A stretch of DNA of 64,000 bases, from contig JAIXZX010000013.1 of the NCBI GenBank assembly GCA_027489335.1, positions 62,001 to 126,000 on the forward strand, given 5' to 3'. The number at the start of each line of letters is the position of its first letter. Positions within the stretch are counted from its first letter, which is position 1. A program made the translations under genes and the position numbers. The notes under the pieces are model-generated. The model made no database searches, was not told the origin of the DNA, and worked only from the letters and a program-made list of their open reading frames with translations. Source of the DNA: Caulobacteraceae bacterium. Lineage in GTDB: Bacteria; Pseudomonadota; Alphaproteobacteria; Caulobacterales; Caulobacteraceae. Positions 36,428 to 44,477 of the stretch are shown here, piece after piece.

Positions 36428-37360
36428 TTAGCCCACAGCCAGGCCGAGTTCGAGGACATGCGCGCGCAGCCGGTTGCACGCCGGCGCCAGCAGCGCGGCC
36501 GCATCGCCGCCCGCCTCGTAGCGGTAGGGGATGGTGGTGACGCCGGCCAGGTCGCTCGGCAGTTTGACCTTCTCGTCGCGCGGTTCCATCAGGATCGCGC
36601 GGGCGCGGCCGAGCCGACCCATGAACAGCCCCAATTCGAAGATCACGTTGTCGCGGGGTTGCGGCCACTGGGTTTCGCGGCTCTCCACCAGATCGTCGGA
36701 ATGGGCGATCGCTATGGCGAAGTCGGATTGGTCGATCTGATCTTCCAGGCTTTGCAGGGTGTAGTTGGCGACCTTGAAGACGCCGTCGGTCCAAACCACC
36801 ACCGTGAAGGGATCGTATTCGAACGCCGACTGGATCGCCCGGGCGATCGGCAAAGCCTCGACGGATGAGATCACGAACACCCGGATGCGCTGCCGCGGGA
36901 CGCCTGTCACGGCGTTACGCTGCAACAGGCGCCGGGCAAGTTCCTTGGCGATGGTCTTGTAGATGTCAATGTGGGCGGACGCCAACTTGGCGAACAAGGG
37001 CTCGGGGAGTTCGAAGGCCACGGCGGGCTCGGTCGCGAGAATAGTCGCCGACCGCGGCTGCGACGGTTGAATCGCCGCCATCTCCCCGATGTGGTCGCCT
37101 GGGCCGCGCCGGTTGACCACCTTGCCGTTGACGATCACGTCGCACGCACCCGAGATCAGGATGTAGACCTGATTGTCAGCGCCGCCTTGTTCGATCAGCG
37201 TCTCGCCCTTCTTGAAGGCGCGAACCTGGGCATCCCTGGCGATCTCTTTCGCCAAGGGGCGATTGCCCTTGGCTAGCTTGCTGTCGAGCGCCGCTTCGAT
37301 CCGAAGGCGCTCACCCTCCTCCCCCTGATACCGCTTCAACATCCCAGGATCGTCCTTCAT
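36428..37360 (-). CDS. pycTIR: Cyclic-nucleotide-binding TIR effector (PycTIR)
   Basis: 310-aa two-domain effector. Residues 40-130 are a CRP-type cyclic nucleotide-binding domain with the phosphate-binding cassette G92-E93-M-A...P-R103-S-A-T. Residues 158-285 are a TIR-like domain of the CAP12/PycTIR type (RVFVISSVEALPIARAI, then DNVIFELGLFMGRLGR, with likely catalytic E242). Predicted to degrade NAD+ when bound by the cyclic nucleotide. Start ATG 37360 overlaps the E2-like stop as ATGA, giving translational coupling; the longer frame to 37855 is antisense-like and rejected. Confidence 0.92.
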   Translation of the reverse strand: MKDDPGMLKRYQGEEGERLRIEAALDSKLAKGNRPLAKEIARDAQVRAFKKGETLIEQGGADNQVYILISGACDVIVNGKVVNRRGPGDHIGEMAAIQPSQPRSATILATEPAVAFELPEPLFAKLASAHIDIYKTIAKELARRLLQRNAVTGVPRQRIRVFVISSVEALPIARAIQSAFEYDPFTVVVWTDGVFKVANYTLQSLEDQIDQSDFAIAIAHSDDLVESRETQWPQPRDNVIFELGLFMGRLGRARAILMEPRDEKVKLPSDLAGVTTIPYRYEAGGDAAALLAPACNRLRAHVLELGLAVG

Positions 37361-38166
37361 GCGGCCCGCGCCGACAGGTCCTCGTTCGCCGCCGACAGAG
37401 AGCCAGCCTCTGTGAGCGGGCAGTCGCGCAGCGTCCCGCAGCAGGTCTGGGTGCGCGCGTGATTCCAAAACTCTTTCTCTGCCTTGCTCCAGGCCAGGAG
37501 CGCGAAGGGGAGCTCCGTGGCCCGCTTTGCATGGTCCCGGCAGGCGACGATGGGCAGACCAGACCCGCAGGGACAGGCTTGCCTCTGCGTCGCCACCCGG
37601 TGTTCTTTTGACCAGATCGAAAAAAGCCGCCTCTCGCCATCCAGCACCTGGAGGAAGGCGCCCGACCGCTTCGCCGTAAGGCGGCGGCGGTTCAGCGCTT
37701 CGGTGAACCGCGGCCCTAAGGCGGCGGCGCAAAGCTCCGCCCGGCATTGAAGTCTGGCCGCGTCGCCATGGGCCCACTCGCTGGTCGTCGGCCAGCGGCG
37801 AAGGGCAGATGCTGTTTCCTGGAGGTTGAGAAACTTCAGGAGGCGAGCCCACCACGCCTCTGCGCTCTCAGCATTCTGAACCGGAAGTGGGTCTTCAGAG
37901 GGAAAACTCAGGCAAAAATACCCGCCCGCATTGATATGGCGGTTGGGACAGAAGGTCGGCAGATGCTCAGGCGTCTCTTCTCGAACCCTTGGCTCCGGAT
38001 CGCCCTCCTCGATCCGGAGCCGATAGGGCACGATTTTGCCGCTCGGGCGCCGCAACCTGACGACGACGGACAAGGTGTTGTCCGCCGAGCCCAAGACGGA
38101 GGCCTCGTGGGCCTCGGCCTGGTCGCCGATCAGGGCTGTAACGGAACCGTCAGGGGCGGCGCGCAT
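37357..38166 (-). CDS. E2-like (UBC-fold) cysteine-rich protein
   Basis: 269 aa from ATG 38166, which lies inside the last codons of the tandem cyclase (17-bp overlap). Residues 73-88 carry an E2-type active-site signature: H77-I-N79 (for HPN) followed by GGYFC85-L, with C85 as presumptive catalytic Cys. The C-terminal half is rich in Cys: C-x3-C at about 138-144 (QCRAELC), a SEC-C-like CPCGSG...C..H zinc motif near 210, and a CCGTLRDC end. Similar E2 proteins occur in type II CBASS, where they act on the cyclase. No E1, JAB or ubiquitin-like gene is seen here. The ORF is open to 38391 but the upstream part is a shadow. Confidence 0.75.
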   Translation of the reverse strand: MRAAPDGSVTALIGDQAEAHEASVLGSADNTLSVVVRLRRPSGKIVPYRLRIEEGDPEPRVREETPEHLPTFCPNRHINAGGYFCLSFPSEDPLPVQNAESAEAWWARLLKFLNLQETASALRRWPTTSEWAHGDAARLQCRAELCAAALGPRFTEALNRRRLTAKRSGAFLQVLDGERRLFSIWSKEHRVATQRQACPCGSGLPIVACRDHAKRATELPFALLAWSKAEKEFWNHARTQTCCGTLRDCPLTEAGSLSAANEDLSARAA

Positions 38167-39676
38167 AGGGCTTGACCACCGTGTCGGCCGCGCGCGCCAC
38201 GGCCGGCGACGCCACGGCGAAGGCTGCCGCGCGCGCCGCCTTGGCCGTCTTGTCGTTGTTCTCGGCCAGAGCATCGACCGCGGTGTCATAGTCGAGGTCC
38301 GCGATTTTCCGCTTCGAGCCAAACAGGTCCCGAACGGCCTGTGTGCCGGAGTCATAGGCGTTGGGGCCGATGGCCGTCTCCCCGTCGCCACAACGACCCT
38401 GTTCGGCCTCCGACCGACGCACGCCGCGGCTTACAGAACAGCGCACGCGGTCGCCCTGCATCCCAAGGCGAGTGGCGGTCATCGGGCCGAACTCGAAACC
38501 GATTTGCAGCCCCAGGCCCGAAACGGCGATGCCCTCATCCCCAAGCATCTCGATGGCAAGGTTGAAACTGCTGCGCAGGGCGCCGGCGCACAGGACGGCG
38601 GTGGAGACGCTCTCCTCCTCGTCCGTCGTGCACGACGTCCCTTCGAATGAAAGGCCGTGTAGGCAATCCCCGATGTAGCGGATCTTGCGCCCTTCGAAGT
38701 CCGAGGTGAGGACGCGATCAAGTTCCGCGCGCAGGACATGTAGGACGCGGACCACGTCCTCGGGATTGTCGTCCATGTTATCGCTGACGTATTGGGTGAA
38801 GTTGTCCAGGTCGGCGTAGGTCGACACCCCCTCGAACCGGCGGGAGTTGCCTGGGGTCAACGCCGCGATGTCGAGGTTCTTTAGCGGCGGAGTCGGCCGA
38901 CTGAACTCGAAGGCACCGATGGGGTGGGCTTCCAGGTCCTTTCGCCAGTTGTTGACGACAGACTCCGCCGTGATCTCCAGCGCCGCCTCGTCCTGGCTGG
39001 TCTTGATCTCGTCCGCAGCCAGGCGTGTCGTGGCCGGTGCGTCCACCTCGTCCAGGCCGATTGCCGCACGGGCCTGGTTCGTCAAATAAATGCCGGTCGC
39101 CGTTCCGGCAGCCGACAGCTTGGCGGCGTGGTTCGCCGGGTCGCCGAGGAAGAGCGGTTCGCGGTTGCCATTCCGGCCGTTGTTGACGGCCAGGGCCTCG
39201 CCGGTGTCGATGCCAACCCGAACCTTCGCATTCGGGATATGCTCGTCGTCGTCGCCGGTTTGAGCCAGAACGTTGATCAGCAGCTGGGCCAGAGCGACCG
39301 CGCGATGGACGCGCATTGCCTCGCTCTCTTCTCCGTATGGCTTGGCGACGATGGCGTGGAGGCGCTGGTTGTGGAAGTCGACGCGCTTGGCGTCCGCCCC
39401 CTGGATCGCCCGATATGCCGCCCGATAGTGCAGATTCAAGAAGCGCAGGGTGCGCTTGTGGCACGTCTCTCCCTCAACGTCGGTGACGTTGAGCATGTCG
39501 TCCAAGTTGACTATGTCTGCATAGACGTGAGCGGCGTGGACCCGATACGCCTTGTTTACGGAGATGTTCTCCAGCGCGGCGTCACGCATATAGTCGACGA
39601 CCGTCACCGTATTGACGTCCTTGATCTTTTTCTCGATGTGATCGCGAGCGCGATCTTCCTGCCAGTTCTTCGCCAT
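38150..39676 (-). CDS. Tandem-domain class III nucleotidyl cyclase
   Basis: 508 aa from ATG 39676 (AAGGAG upstream). Two cyclase-like domains. Domain 1 (about 45-240): VYAD54 but Gln104 in place of the second metal Asp, with an intact LGDPAN182HAAK186L motif as in PycC. Domain 2 (about 280-440): TYAD289 and YIGD337 both present, but the Asn/Lys motif is lost (VSRGVRRSEAEQ). Together they would build one complete active site, like mammalian C1/C2. C-terminal tail is Ala-rich. First gene of the operon; no membrane segment. Product nucleotide unknown. Confidence 0.85.
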   Translation of the reverse strand: MAKNWQEDRARDHIEKKIKDVNTVTVVDYMRDAALENISVNKAYRVHAAHVYADIVNLDDMLNVTDVEGETCHKRTLRFLNLHYRAAYRAIQGADAKRVDFHNQRLHAIVAKPYGEESEAMRVHRAVALAQLLINVLAQTGDDDEHIPNAKVRVGIDTGEALAVNNGRNGNREPLFLGDPANHAAKLSAAGTATGIYLTNQARAAIGLDEVDAPATTRLAADEIKTSQDEAALEITAESVVNNWRKDLEAHPIGAFEFSRPTPPLKNLDIAALTPGNSRRFEGVSTYADLDNFTQYVSDNMDDNPEDVVRVLHVLRAELDRVLTSDFEGRKIRYIGDCLHGLSFEGTSCTTDEEESVSTAVLCAGALRSSFNLAIEMLGDEGIAVSGLGLQIGFEFGPMTATRLGMQGDRVRCSVSRGVRRSEAEQGRCGDGETAIGPNAYDSGTQAVRDLFGSKRKIADLDYDTAVDALAENNDKTAKAARAAAFAVASPAVARAADTVVKPYARRP

Positions 39677-40247
39677 GTCGGCATCTCCTTGCGAGACCCG
39701 TTCGGCGGCCAAGGCTCACGGCGGAACGCGTGGTTGTGGACGACCACCGGCCCGTCTTAAGATGCCTTCACCGACGAACGAGTCGGTCACGGGAGAGGCT
39801 GGCCGCCGACCGCCAAGTTGCGTTGCCGACCTCTCCCAACTCGTTCTTTCAGTCGGTACGCTTCACACATTCAGGAACAGCAAGCGTTCGTCGATGACGA
39901 AAGCTCAAACTTCATTTGGCGAGGAAGCTATCAGCCCAGCCCACCGCATATCTCTCTTTAGGGAGATTCGGCTTGTGCCTGGAAGGGGCATATTAACGAA
40001 TTCTTCGATCGCACGATTCTGCCCGGAACCACAAGATGTTGTGGTGGACCGGGCCACTCCACGCCACAGCGTGATTCTATGGCCCTCCGAAGCCCTGATC
40101 CCCCCATGAAACTCAGCAGGGCCAAATGGGGCCCCTTCATCGCAACCTCCAGTTATCGCTTGATGAGGGCACCGAGAGCGGAGTTGCCGTGTGTCTAGTT
40201 GAGGTAGACGCGCGAACGCCTCCTAGTGACGCCCGCCCCCCGCCCCC
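39677..40247. other. Gene-poor upstream border of the defence operon
   Basis: 571 bp with lower GC than the flanks and no gene I can support. The proximal 100 bp must contain the promoter of the cyclase operon, but no clear -35/-10 pair is seen. A 7-bp perfect hairpin lies at 40028-40045. A 144-codon plus-strand frame (39675-40109) and a 60-codon minus-strand frame (39958-40140) look non-coding. Confidence 0.5.
40028..40045. repeat. Short perfect inverted repeat
   Basis: ACCACAA-GATG-TTGTGGT, 7-bp arms and 4-base loop. Possible operator or remnant of a mobile-element end; no partner copy found at the other end of the island. Confidence 0.35.
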
Positions 40248-40583
40248 CTAAACCCCCTCCGCCTCCAGCCGCGCGCGCCACAGCGCCGCGCGTTTGGTCA
40301 GCTCGTCCTTGCGGCGGAGGTCGGAGTAGGTCTCCGGCAGGCGGTCGAGGATTTCGAAGCGGAAGGCGTCTGGGCCGTGGGTGGTCCAGGCGGCCTGGAG
40401 GGTGCGATGGGGGCTGGAGCCCTGGCGCAGGGCGAACCACATCCCGTTCTGATGGGTGTCGATGTGGCGGCTCTGGCCGACCCAGGCCTGGCCCGTGGCG
40501 TTGCAGATGACGGCGAAGACCCCGGCGATCGTCGGGCGCTCCTTATAGGCGGCGATCAGCGCCTTGCGGGTCGATGAGGTCAT
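40248..40583 (-). CDS. GIY-YIG nuclease family protein
   Basis: 111-aa single-domain protein. The GIY-YIG core is recognisable in AGVFAVICNATGQAWVGQS (residues 20-38), followed by Arg/His residues and HRTLQAAWTTHGPDAFRFEIL. The two Tyr of the name are replaced by Phe and Trp, as in many small alphaproteobacterial members. Activity unknown. It diverges from the DUF2239 gene across an inverted repeat of 12-bp arms. Confidence 0.82.
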   Translation of the reverse strand: MTSSTRKALIAAYKERPTIAGVFAVICNATGQAWVGQSRHIDTHQNGMWFALRQGSSPHRTLQAAWTTHGPDAFRFEILDRLPETYSDLRRKDELTKRAALWRARLEAEGV

Positions 40584-40591
40584 GACAGCTC

Positions 40592-40638
40592 CTATTTACC
40601 CGGGTATATATGTCTGGTGTTTTTATCCGGGTAAATAG
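40592..40638. promoter_or_regulatory. Large inverted repeat in a divergent promoter region
   Basis: CTATTTACCCGG (40592-40603) is exactly inverted as CCGGGTAAATAG (40627-40638), and each arm is centred on TA(C/T)CCGGGTA, itself (nearly) palindromic. The AT-rich spacer could carry both promoters. The right arm touches the ATG of the DUF2239 gene; the left arm is 9 bp from the GIY-YIG start. Confidence 0.75.
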
Positions 40639-41226
40639 ATGACCGATCACGCGAGCGAATTTCCCTCTGGCCTCGTCCTGTTTCAGGGGGTGCGGAAGAT
40701 CGCCCAGGGGCCGCTGGACGAGGTGCAGGCCAAGGCCCTTGAGGCGCGCGGCGCGGCGCCCGAGGCGCCCCTGCTGGCCTTTGACCTGGCCACCGGGCGG
40801 CTGACGGACCTGGAGGGGCGGGTTGAGGCCGCGGCGGCGGCGCCTGAGCCTGAGCCTGAGCCGGAGCCGGAGCCGGAGCCCGCGCGGCGGGGGCGGCCGA
40901 AGCTGGGGGTGGTGGCCCGGGAGGTCACCCTCCTGCCCCGGCACTGGGACTGGCTTTCGCAGCAGCCGGGCGGCGCCTCGGTGACCCTGCGCAAGCTGGT
41001 GGAGCAGGCGCGCAAAACCCATGCGGGGGCCGATGCGCAGCGCGCGCGGCGCGAGGGCGCCTATCGCTTCATGTCGGCCATGGCGGGCGATGCGCCGGGC
41101 TTCGAGGAGGCCAGCCGCGCCCTGTTCGCCGGCGACCGGGGGCGGCTGTCGGGCCTTATGGCGCCCTGGCCGGCCGACATTGTCGCCACGGTGGAGACGC
41201 TGCTGGGGCCTGAGGGCGAGGCCTGA
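40639..41226 (+). CDS. DUF2239 family protein, possible autoregulator
   Basis: 195-aa DUF2239 protein. N-terminal domain (residues 1-60), an acidic Pro-Glu repeat linker (six PE pairs at about 70-84), then the conserved GRPKLGVVAREVTLLPRHW, WLSQQPGGASVTLRKLVEQARK segment, reminiscent of a small DNA-binding helix pair. ATG 40639 has no ribosome-binding site because the inverted repeat abuts it, so the mRNA may be leaderless. Function unknown; the linked palindrome suggests it may bind its own promoter. Confidence 0.8.
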   Translation: MTDHASEFPSGLVLFQGVRKIAQGPLDEVQAKALEARGAAPEAPLLAFDLATGRLTDLEGRVEAAAAAPEPEPEPEPEPEPARRGRPKLGVVAREVTLLPRHWDWLSQQPGGASVTLRKLVEQARKTHAGADAQRARREGAYRFMSAMAGDAPGFEEASRALFAGDRGRLSGLMAPWPADIVATVETLLGPEGEA

Positions 41227-41262
41227 GCCTGAAGGAAGGCCCTGGGGCGCGCGGGATGCGCC

Positions 41263-43347
41263 TCAGGCGGCCTTCTGCAGCTCCTGCTTGACCCGTTCGG
41301 CCAGGGTCTTGATGTCGATGGGCTTGGGCAGGAAGGAGATGTTCGTCTCCCCCTCCAACAGGTTCGAGAACTCGGCCTCGGCATAGCCGGAGATGAACAT
41401 GACCGGGGCGCCGGCCAGGTACTGGCGGGCCTGTTTCAACAGGTCTGGCCCCTGCATGCCGGGCATGACCACGTCGGAGATCATCAGGTCGATCTGGCCG
41501 GCGTGCAGCTCGGCCAGCTCCAGGGCCTCTTCGCCGGACGCGGCCTCGATCACCTCATAGCCCCGGGCGCGCAGCAGGCGGGCGGCGACGCCGCGCACGG
41601 CGTCCTCGTCCTCCACGAACAGGATGCGGCCGGCGCCCGACAGGTCGCGGGCCACCGTCTTGGCCTTGACCACGGGGGCCGGCGCCGGGACGCCGATGGC
41701 GGGCTGATAGACCGGCAGGAAGATGCGGAAGGCCGAGCCCTCGCCCATCTTCGAGGCCACGGAGATCCAGCCGTCGGACTGCTTGACGATGCCATAGACG
41801 GTGGCGAGGCCGAGGCCCGTCCCCTCGCCCACCGGCTTGGTGGTGAAGAAGGGGTCGAAGATCTTGTCCATCACCTCCGGCGCGATGCCGGGGCCGTCGT
41901 CGGAGACCTCGATCAGGGCCTGGTCGCCCTTGGCGCCGGTATAGCCCAGGGCTGCCGCCTCAGCCTCGGTGACCCGGGCGGTGCGGATGCGCACGGTGGT
42001 GCCGCCATAGGCGCGCACGGCGTCCCGGGCGTTGACCGCCAGGTTCATCACCGCGGTTTCCAGCTGGCCCCGGTCGACGCGGACATGGGGCAGGTCGCGG
42101 CCATATTCGGTGTCGACGGTGACGTCTTCGCTGAGCACCCGGCGCAGCAGGACCTCGAACTCGCTGATCAGCTCGCCAAGCTCGAGGATCTCGCGCTGGA
42201 CGGTCTGCTTGCGGGAGAAGGCCAGCAGCTTGCGCACCAGGTCGGCGGCGCGGTTGGAGGTCTGGCGGATCTCGTTCAGCCCCTCATAGGAGGGGTCGCC
42301 CACCGGGTGCCGGGCCGCCAGGCTGTCCAGCTGCATCAGGATGGCGGTGAGCAGGTTGTTGAAGTCGTGGGCGACGCCGCCGGCCAGCTGGCCGATGGCC
42401 TGCATCTTCTGGCTCTGGGCCAGCTGCAGCTCCATCTGCTTCTGGTCGGACACGTCCACCAGATAGGCGACCCAGCGGCCGCCGGTGCGCGACAGATAGA
42501 GGTGGGCGATCTTGGTCGGGTCGCGGGACAGGCGGACCTCGAGGGCGCCCTCCATCCCTTGGGCCAGGCGCTGAGCGGCGTCCTGGCGCGACTGGGTCTC
42601 GATCAGGTCGCCAAAGGCCTGGCCGCGCTGGAAGGGACCGGCCATGCCGGCCAGGGCCGGATTGGCCTCGATGATGACGGCGTTGAAGGGGTCCTCCCCC
42701 TCCAGCAGGGCCGCGCCAAAGGGCGAGGCCGCGGCGAAGGCGTCCAGCACCTTGGGCGGCGGGGCCTTGGCGCCGACGGCCGCGGTCAGCACCTCCAGCG
42801 CCGCGGCCGGCAGGGCCAGGCGCTCGGGCGCGGCCGGGCGCAGGCGGATCAGGAAGCGGCGGGCGGCGCCGGGCGCGCCCACAGGCGCAATCTCGGCGGT
42901 GTGGTCGGCGCCGGCGGCGCGCAGGGTGGCGTGGGCGGTCTCGCCCCGGCGGGCGGCGCCGAGAGCTGAAAACAGGCTGGCGGCCGAGGAGCCCCCCTTG
43001 GGCAGGCGGGGCGCGTCGCCCAGCACGTCGCGCCAGGCGCTGTTGCAGGCGTGGATGCGGCCATCGGCGCCGGCCAGCGCCGCGGGCTCGGCCAGGGCCT
43101 CCCCCCGTCGCTCGGCGCCCGGCTCGGCGTCGGTCGGCGTCTCCAGGGTCGAGCGCAGGACAAAGAGGCCGAGACACGCCACGCCGGCCAGGCCCACGAG
43201 CAGCATCAGGCCGGCCAAAGTGGCGGGCCCGGCGTTGATCGCGGGCGCGGCGGCGAAGGCTACAGCCATGAGGAAGAACACCACCGCGATGGCGGTGAGC
43301 GGGTCAAACCGGCGCGCCGGTTCAGGGCCTTGCGGGGTCTCTGCCAT
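41263..43347 (-). CDS. cckA: Cell-cycle hybrid histidine kinase CckA
   Basis: Bifunctional hybrid kinase/phosphatase that feeds phosphate through ChpT to CtrA and CpdR. 694 aa (Caulobacter protein 691). Two transmembrane helices (about 18-38 and 42-65), PAS-like regions (about 85-190 and 200-305), HisKA with H327 in [14 protein letters not shown], HATPase ([21 protein letters not shown]) and a receiver domain with D625 ([10 protein letters not shown]) and Lys in LPKPID. Start ATG 43347 is chosen by length; the frame is open to 43425. Flanked by fliQR-flhB as in Caulobacter. Confidence 0.96.
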   Translation of the reverse strand: MAETPQGPEPARRFDPLTAIAVVFFLMAVAFAAAPAINAGPATLAGLMLLVGLAGVACLGLFVLRSTLETPTDAEPGAERRGEALAEPAALAGADGRIHACNSAWRDVLGDAPRLPKGGSSAASLFSALGAARRGETAHATLRAAGADHTAEIAPVGAPGAARRFLIRLRPAAPERLALPAAALEVLTAAVGAKAPPPKVLDAFAAASPFGAALLEGEDPFNAVIIEANPALAGMAGPFQRGQAFGDLIETQSRQDAAQRLAQGMEGALEVRLSRDPTKIAHLYLSRTGGRWVAYLVDVSDQKQMELQLAQSQKMQAIGQLAGGVAHDFNNLLTAILMQLDSLAARHPVGDPSYEGLNEIRQTSNRAADLVRKLLAFSRKQTVQREILELGELISEFEVLLRRVLSEDVTVDTEYGRDLPHVRVDRGQLETAVMNLAVNARDAVRAYGGTTVRIRTARVTEAEAAALGYTGAKGDQALIEVSDDGPGIAPEVMDKIFDPFFTTKPVGEGTGLGLATVYGIVKQSDGWISVASKMGEGSAFRIFLPVYQPAIGVPAPAPVVKAKTVARDLSGAGRILFVEDEDAVRGVAARLLRARGYEVIEAASGEEALELAELHAGQIDLMISDVVMPGMQGPDLLKQARQYLAGAPVMFISGYAEAEFSNLLEGETNISFLPKPIDIKTLAERVKQELQKAA

Positions 43348-43393
43348 GGCGGACCTGCGGCTTGCCTCTGGACGTGGGGCCGTTCGCCCCACC

Positions 43394-43467
43394 GAATCAT
43401 CGAGCATCATACTGCACAAGGCCACCTGAGACCCTTACGAGACCTTTCTGTGGCAGGAAGGTTTTAA
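43394..43467 (-). promoter_or_regulatory. Candidate cell-cycle control sites upstream of cckA
   Basis: A TTAACC-type CtrA half-site (TTTTAACCA, TTAA at 43464-43467) and a CcrM methylation site GAATC (43394-43398) lie 47-120 bp before the cckA start. Confidence 0.3.
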
Positions 43468-43582
43468 CCAAACCCTCCCGCGCGGGCGCTTGAGGGCTCG
43501 CCAAACGCGGGGCGGGCCACCACATTGGGCCGAGGCGCCGGCCAAGGCGCGCGGCTGACAACGCCCGTCCGGGAGAGAATTG

Positions 43583-44467
43583 ATGAGCGACACCACCGAC
43601 TACGTCCCCCCCAAGGTCTGGACCTGGAACAAGGAGAGCGGCGGCCGCTTCGCCAATATCAACCGCCCCATCGCCGGACCGACCCACGACAAGGACCTGC
43701 CGGTCGGCCGCCATCCGATGCAGCTCTACTCCCTGGGCACGCCCAATGGGGTGAAGGTGACCATCATGCTGGAGGAGCTGCTGGCGCTCGGCCACGGCGG
43801 CGCTGAGTACGACGCCTGGCTGATCAATATCGGCGCCGGCGACCAGTTCAGCTCGGGCTTTGTGGACGCCAATCCGAACTCCAAGATCCCGGCCCTGGTG
43901 GACCGCAGCGGGCCTGAGCCGATCCGGGTGTTTGAGTCTGGCGCCATCCTGATCCATCTGGCCGAGAAGTTCGGCGCCTTCCTGCCCACCGATCCGGCCA
44001 AGCGCGCCGAATGCCTGTCCTGGCTGTTCTGGCAGGTGGGCAGCGCCCCCTATCTGGGCGGCGGGCTTGGCCACTTCTACGCCTATGCGCCGATCAAGAT
44101 CGAATACGCCATCGACCGGTTCGCCATGGAGGTGAAGCGCCAGATGGACGTGCTGGACCGCCGGCTGGCCGAGAGCGCCTATCTGGGCGGGGATGAGTAT
44201 ACCATCGCCGACATGGCCGTCTGGCCCTGGTACGGCGGCATGGCCAAGGGCCTGCTGTACGAGGCCGGCGAGTTCCTGCAGGTGCAGGAGTACAAGAACG
44301 TCATCCGCTGGGCCGACCAGATCGGCGAGCGGGCGGCGGTGAAGCGCGGCCGCATGGTCAACCGCACCTATGGCGAGCCCGCCAGCCAGCTGCGCGAGCG
44401 CCACGAGGCCAGCGACTTCGAGACCAAGACCCAGGACAAGATCGAGGCGGCCAAGGCCGCCGGCTGA
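43583..44467 (+). CDS. yghU: YghU-type glutathione S-transferase (disulfide-bond oxidoreductase)
   Basis: 294-aa Nu-class GST. N-terminal extension (VPPKVWTWNKESGGRFANINRPIAG) typical of YghU, then thioredoxin fold with LYSLGTPNGVKVTIMLEE and PNSKIPALVDRSG (cis-Pro), and FESGAILIHLAEKFG; C-terminal helical domain with YTIADMAVWPWY. Start ATG 43583 with GGGAGAG; a TTG three bases earlier is also possible. The family binds two GSH and reduces disulfides or peroxides. Confidence 0.94.
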   Translation: MSDTTDYVPPKVWTWNKESGGRFANINRPIAGPTHDKDLPVGRHPMQLYSLGTPNGVKVTIMLEELLALGHGGAEYDAWLINIGAGDQFSSGFVDANPNSKIPALVDRSGPEPIRVFESGAILIHLAEKFGAFLPTDPAKRAECLSWLFWQVGSAPYLGGGLGHFYAYAPIKIEYAIDRFAMEVKRQMDVLDRRLAESAYLGGDEYTIADMAVWPWYGGMAKGLLYEAGEFLQVQEYKNVIRWADQIGERAAVKRGRMVNRTYGEPASQLRERHEASDFETKTQDKIEAAKAAG

Positions 44468-44477
44468 GGCCGCGCCG

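Noticed and set aside
39675..40109. 144-codon plus-strand frame upstream of the defence operon
   Set aside because: No ribosome-binding site, no plausible fold or family, and it crosses the operon's expected promoter.
35045..40247. Flanking direct repeats (att sites) or a tRNA at the edges of the defence island
   Set aside because: I compared both borders by eye and found no matching repeats and no tRNA. A short near-repeat GAGGTCCGG(C/T)TG at the left border lies on one side only.
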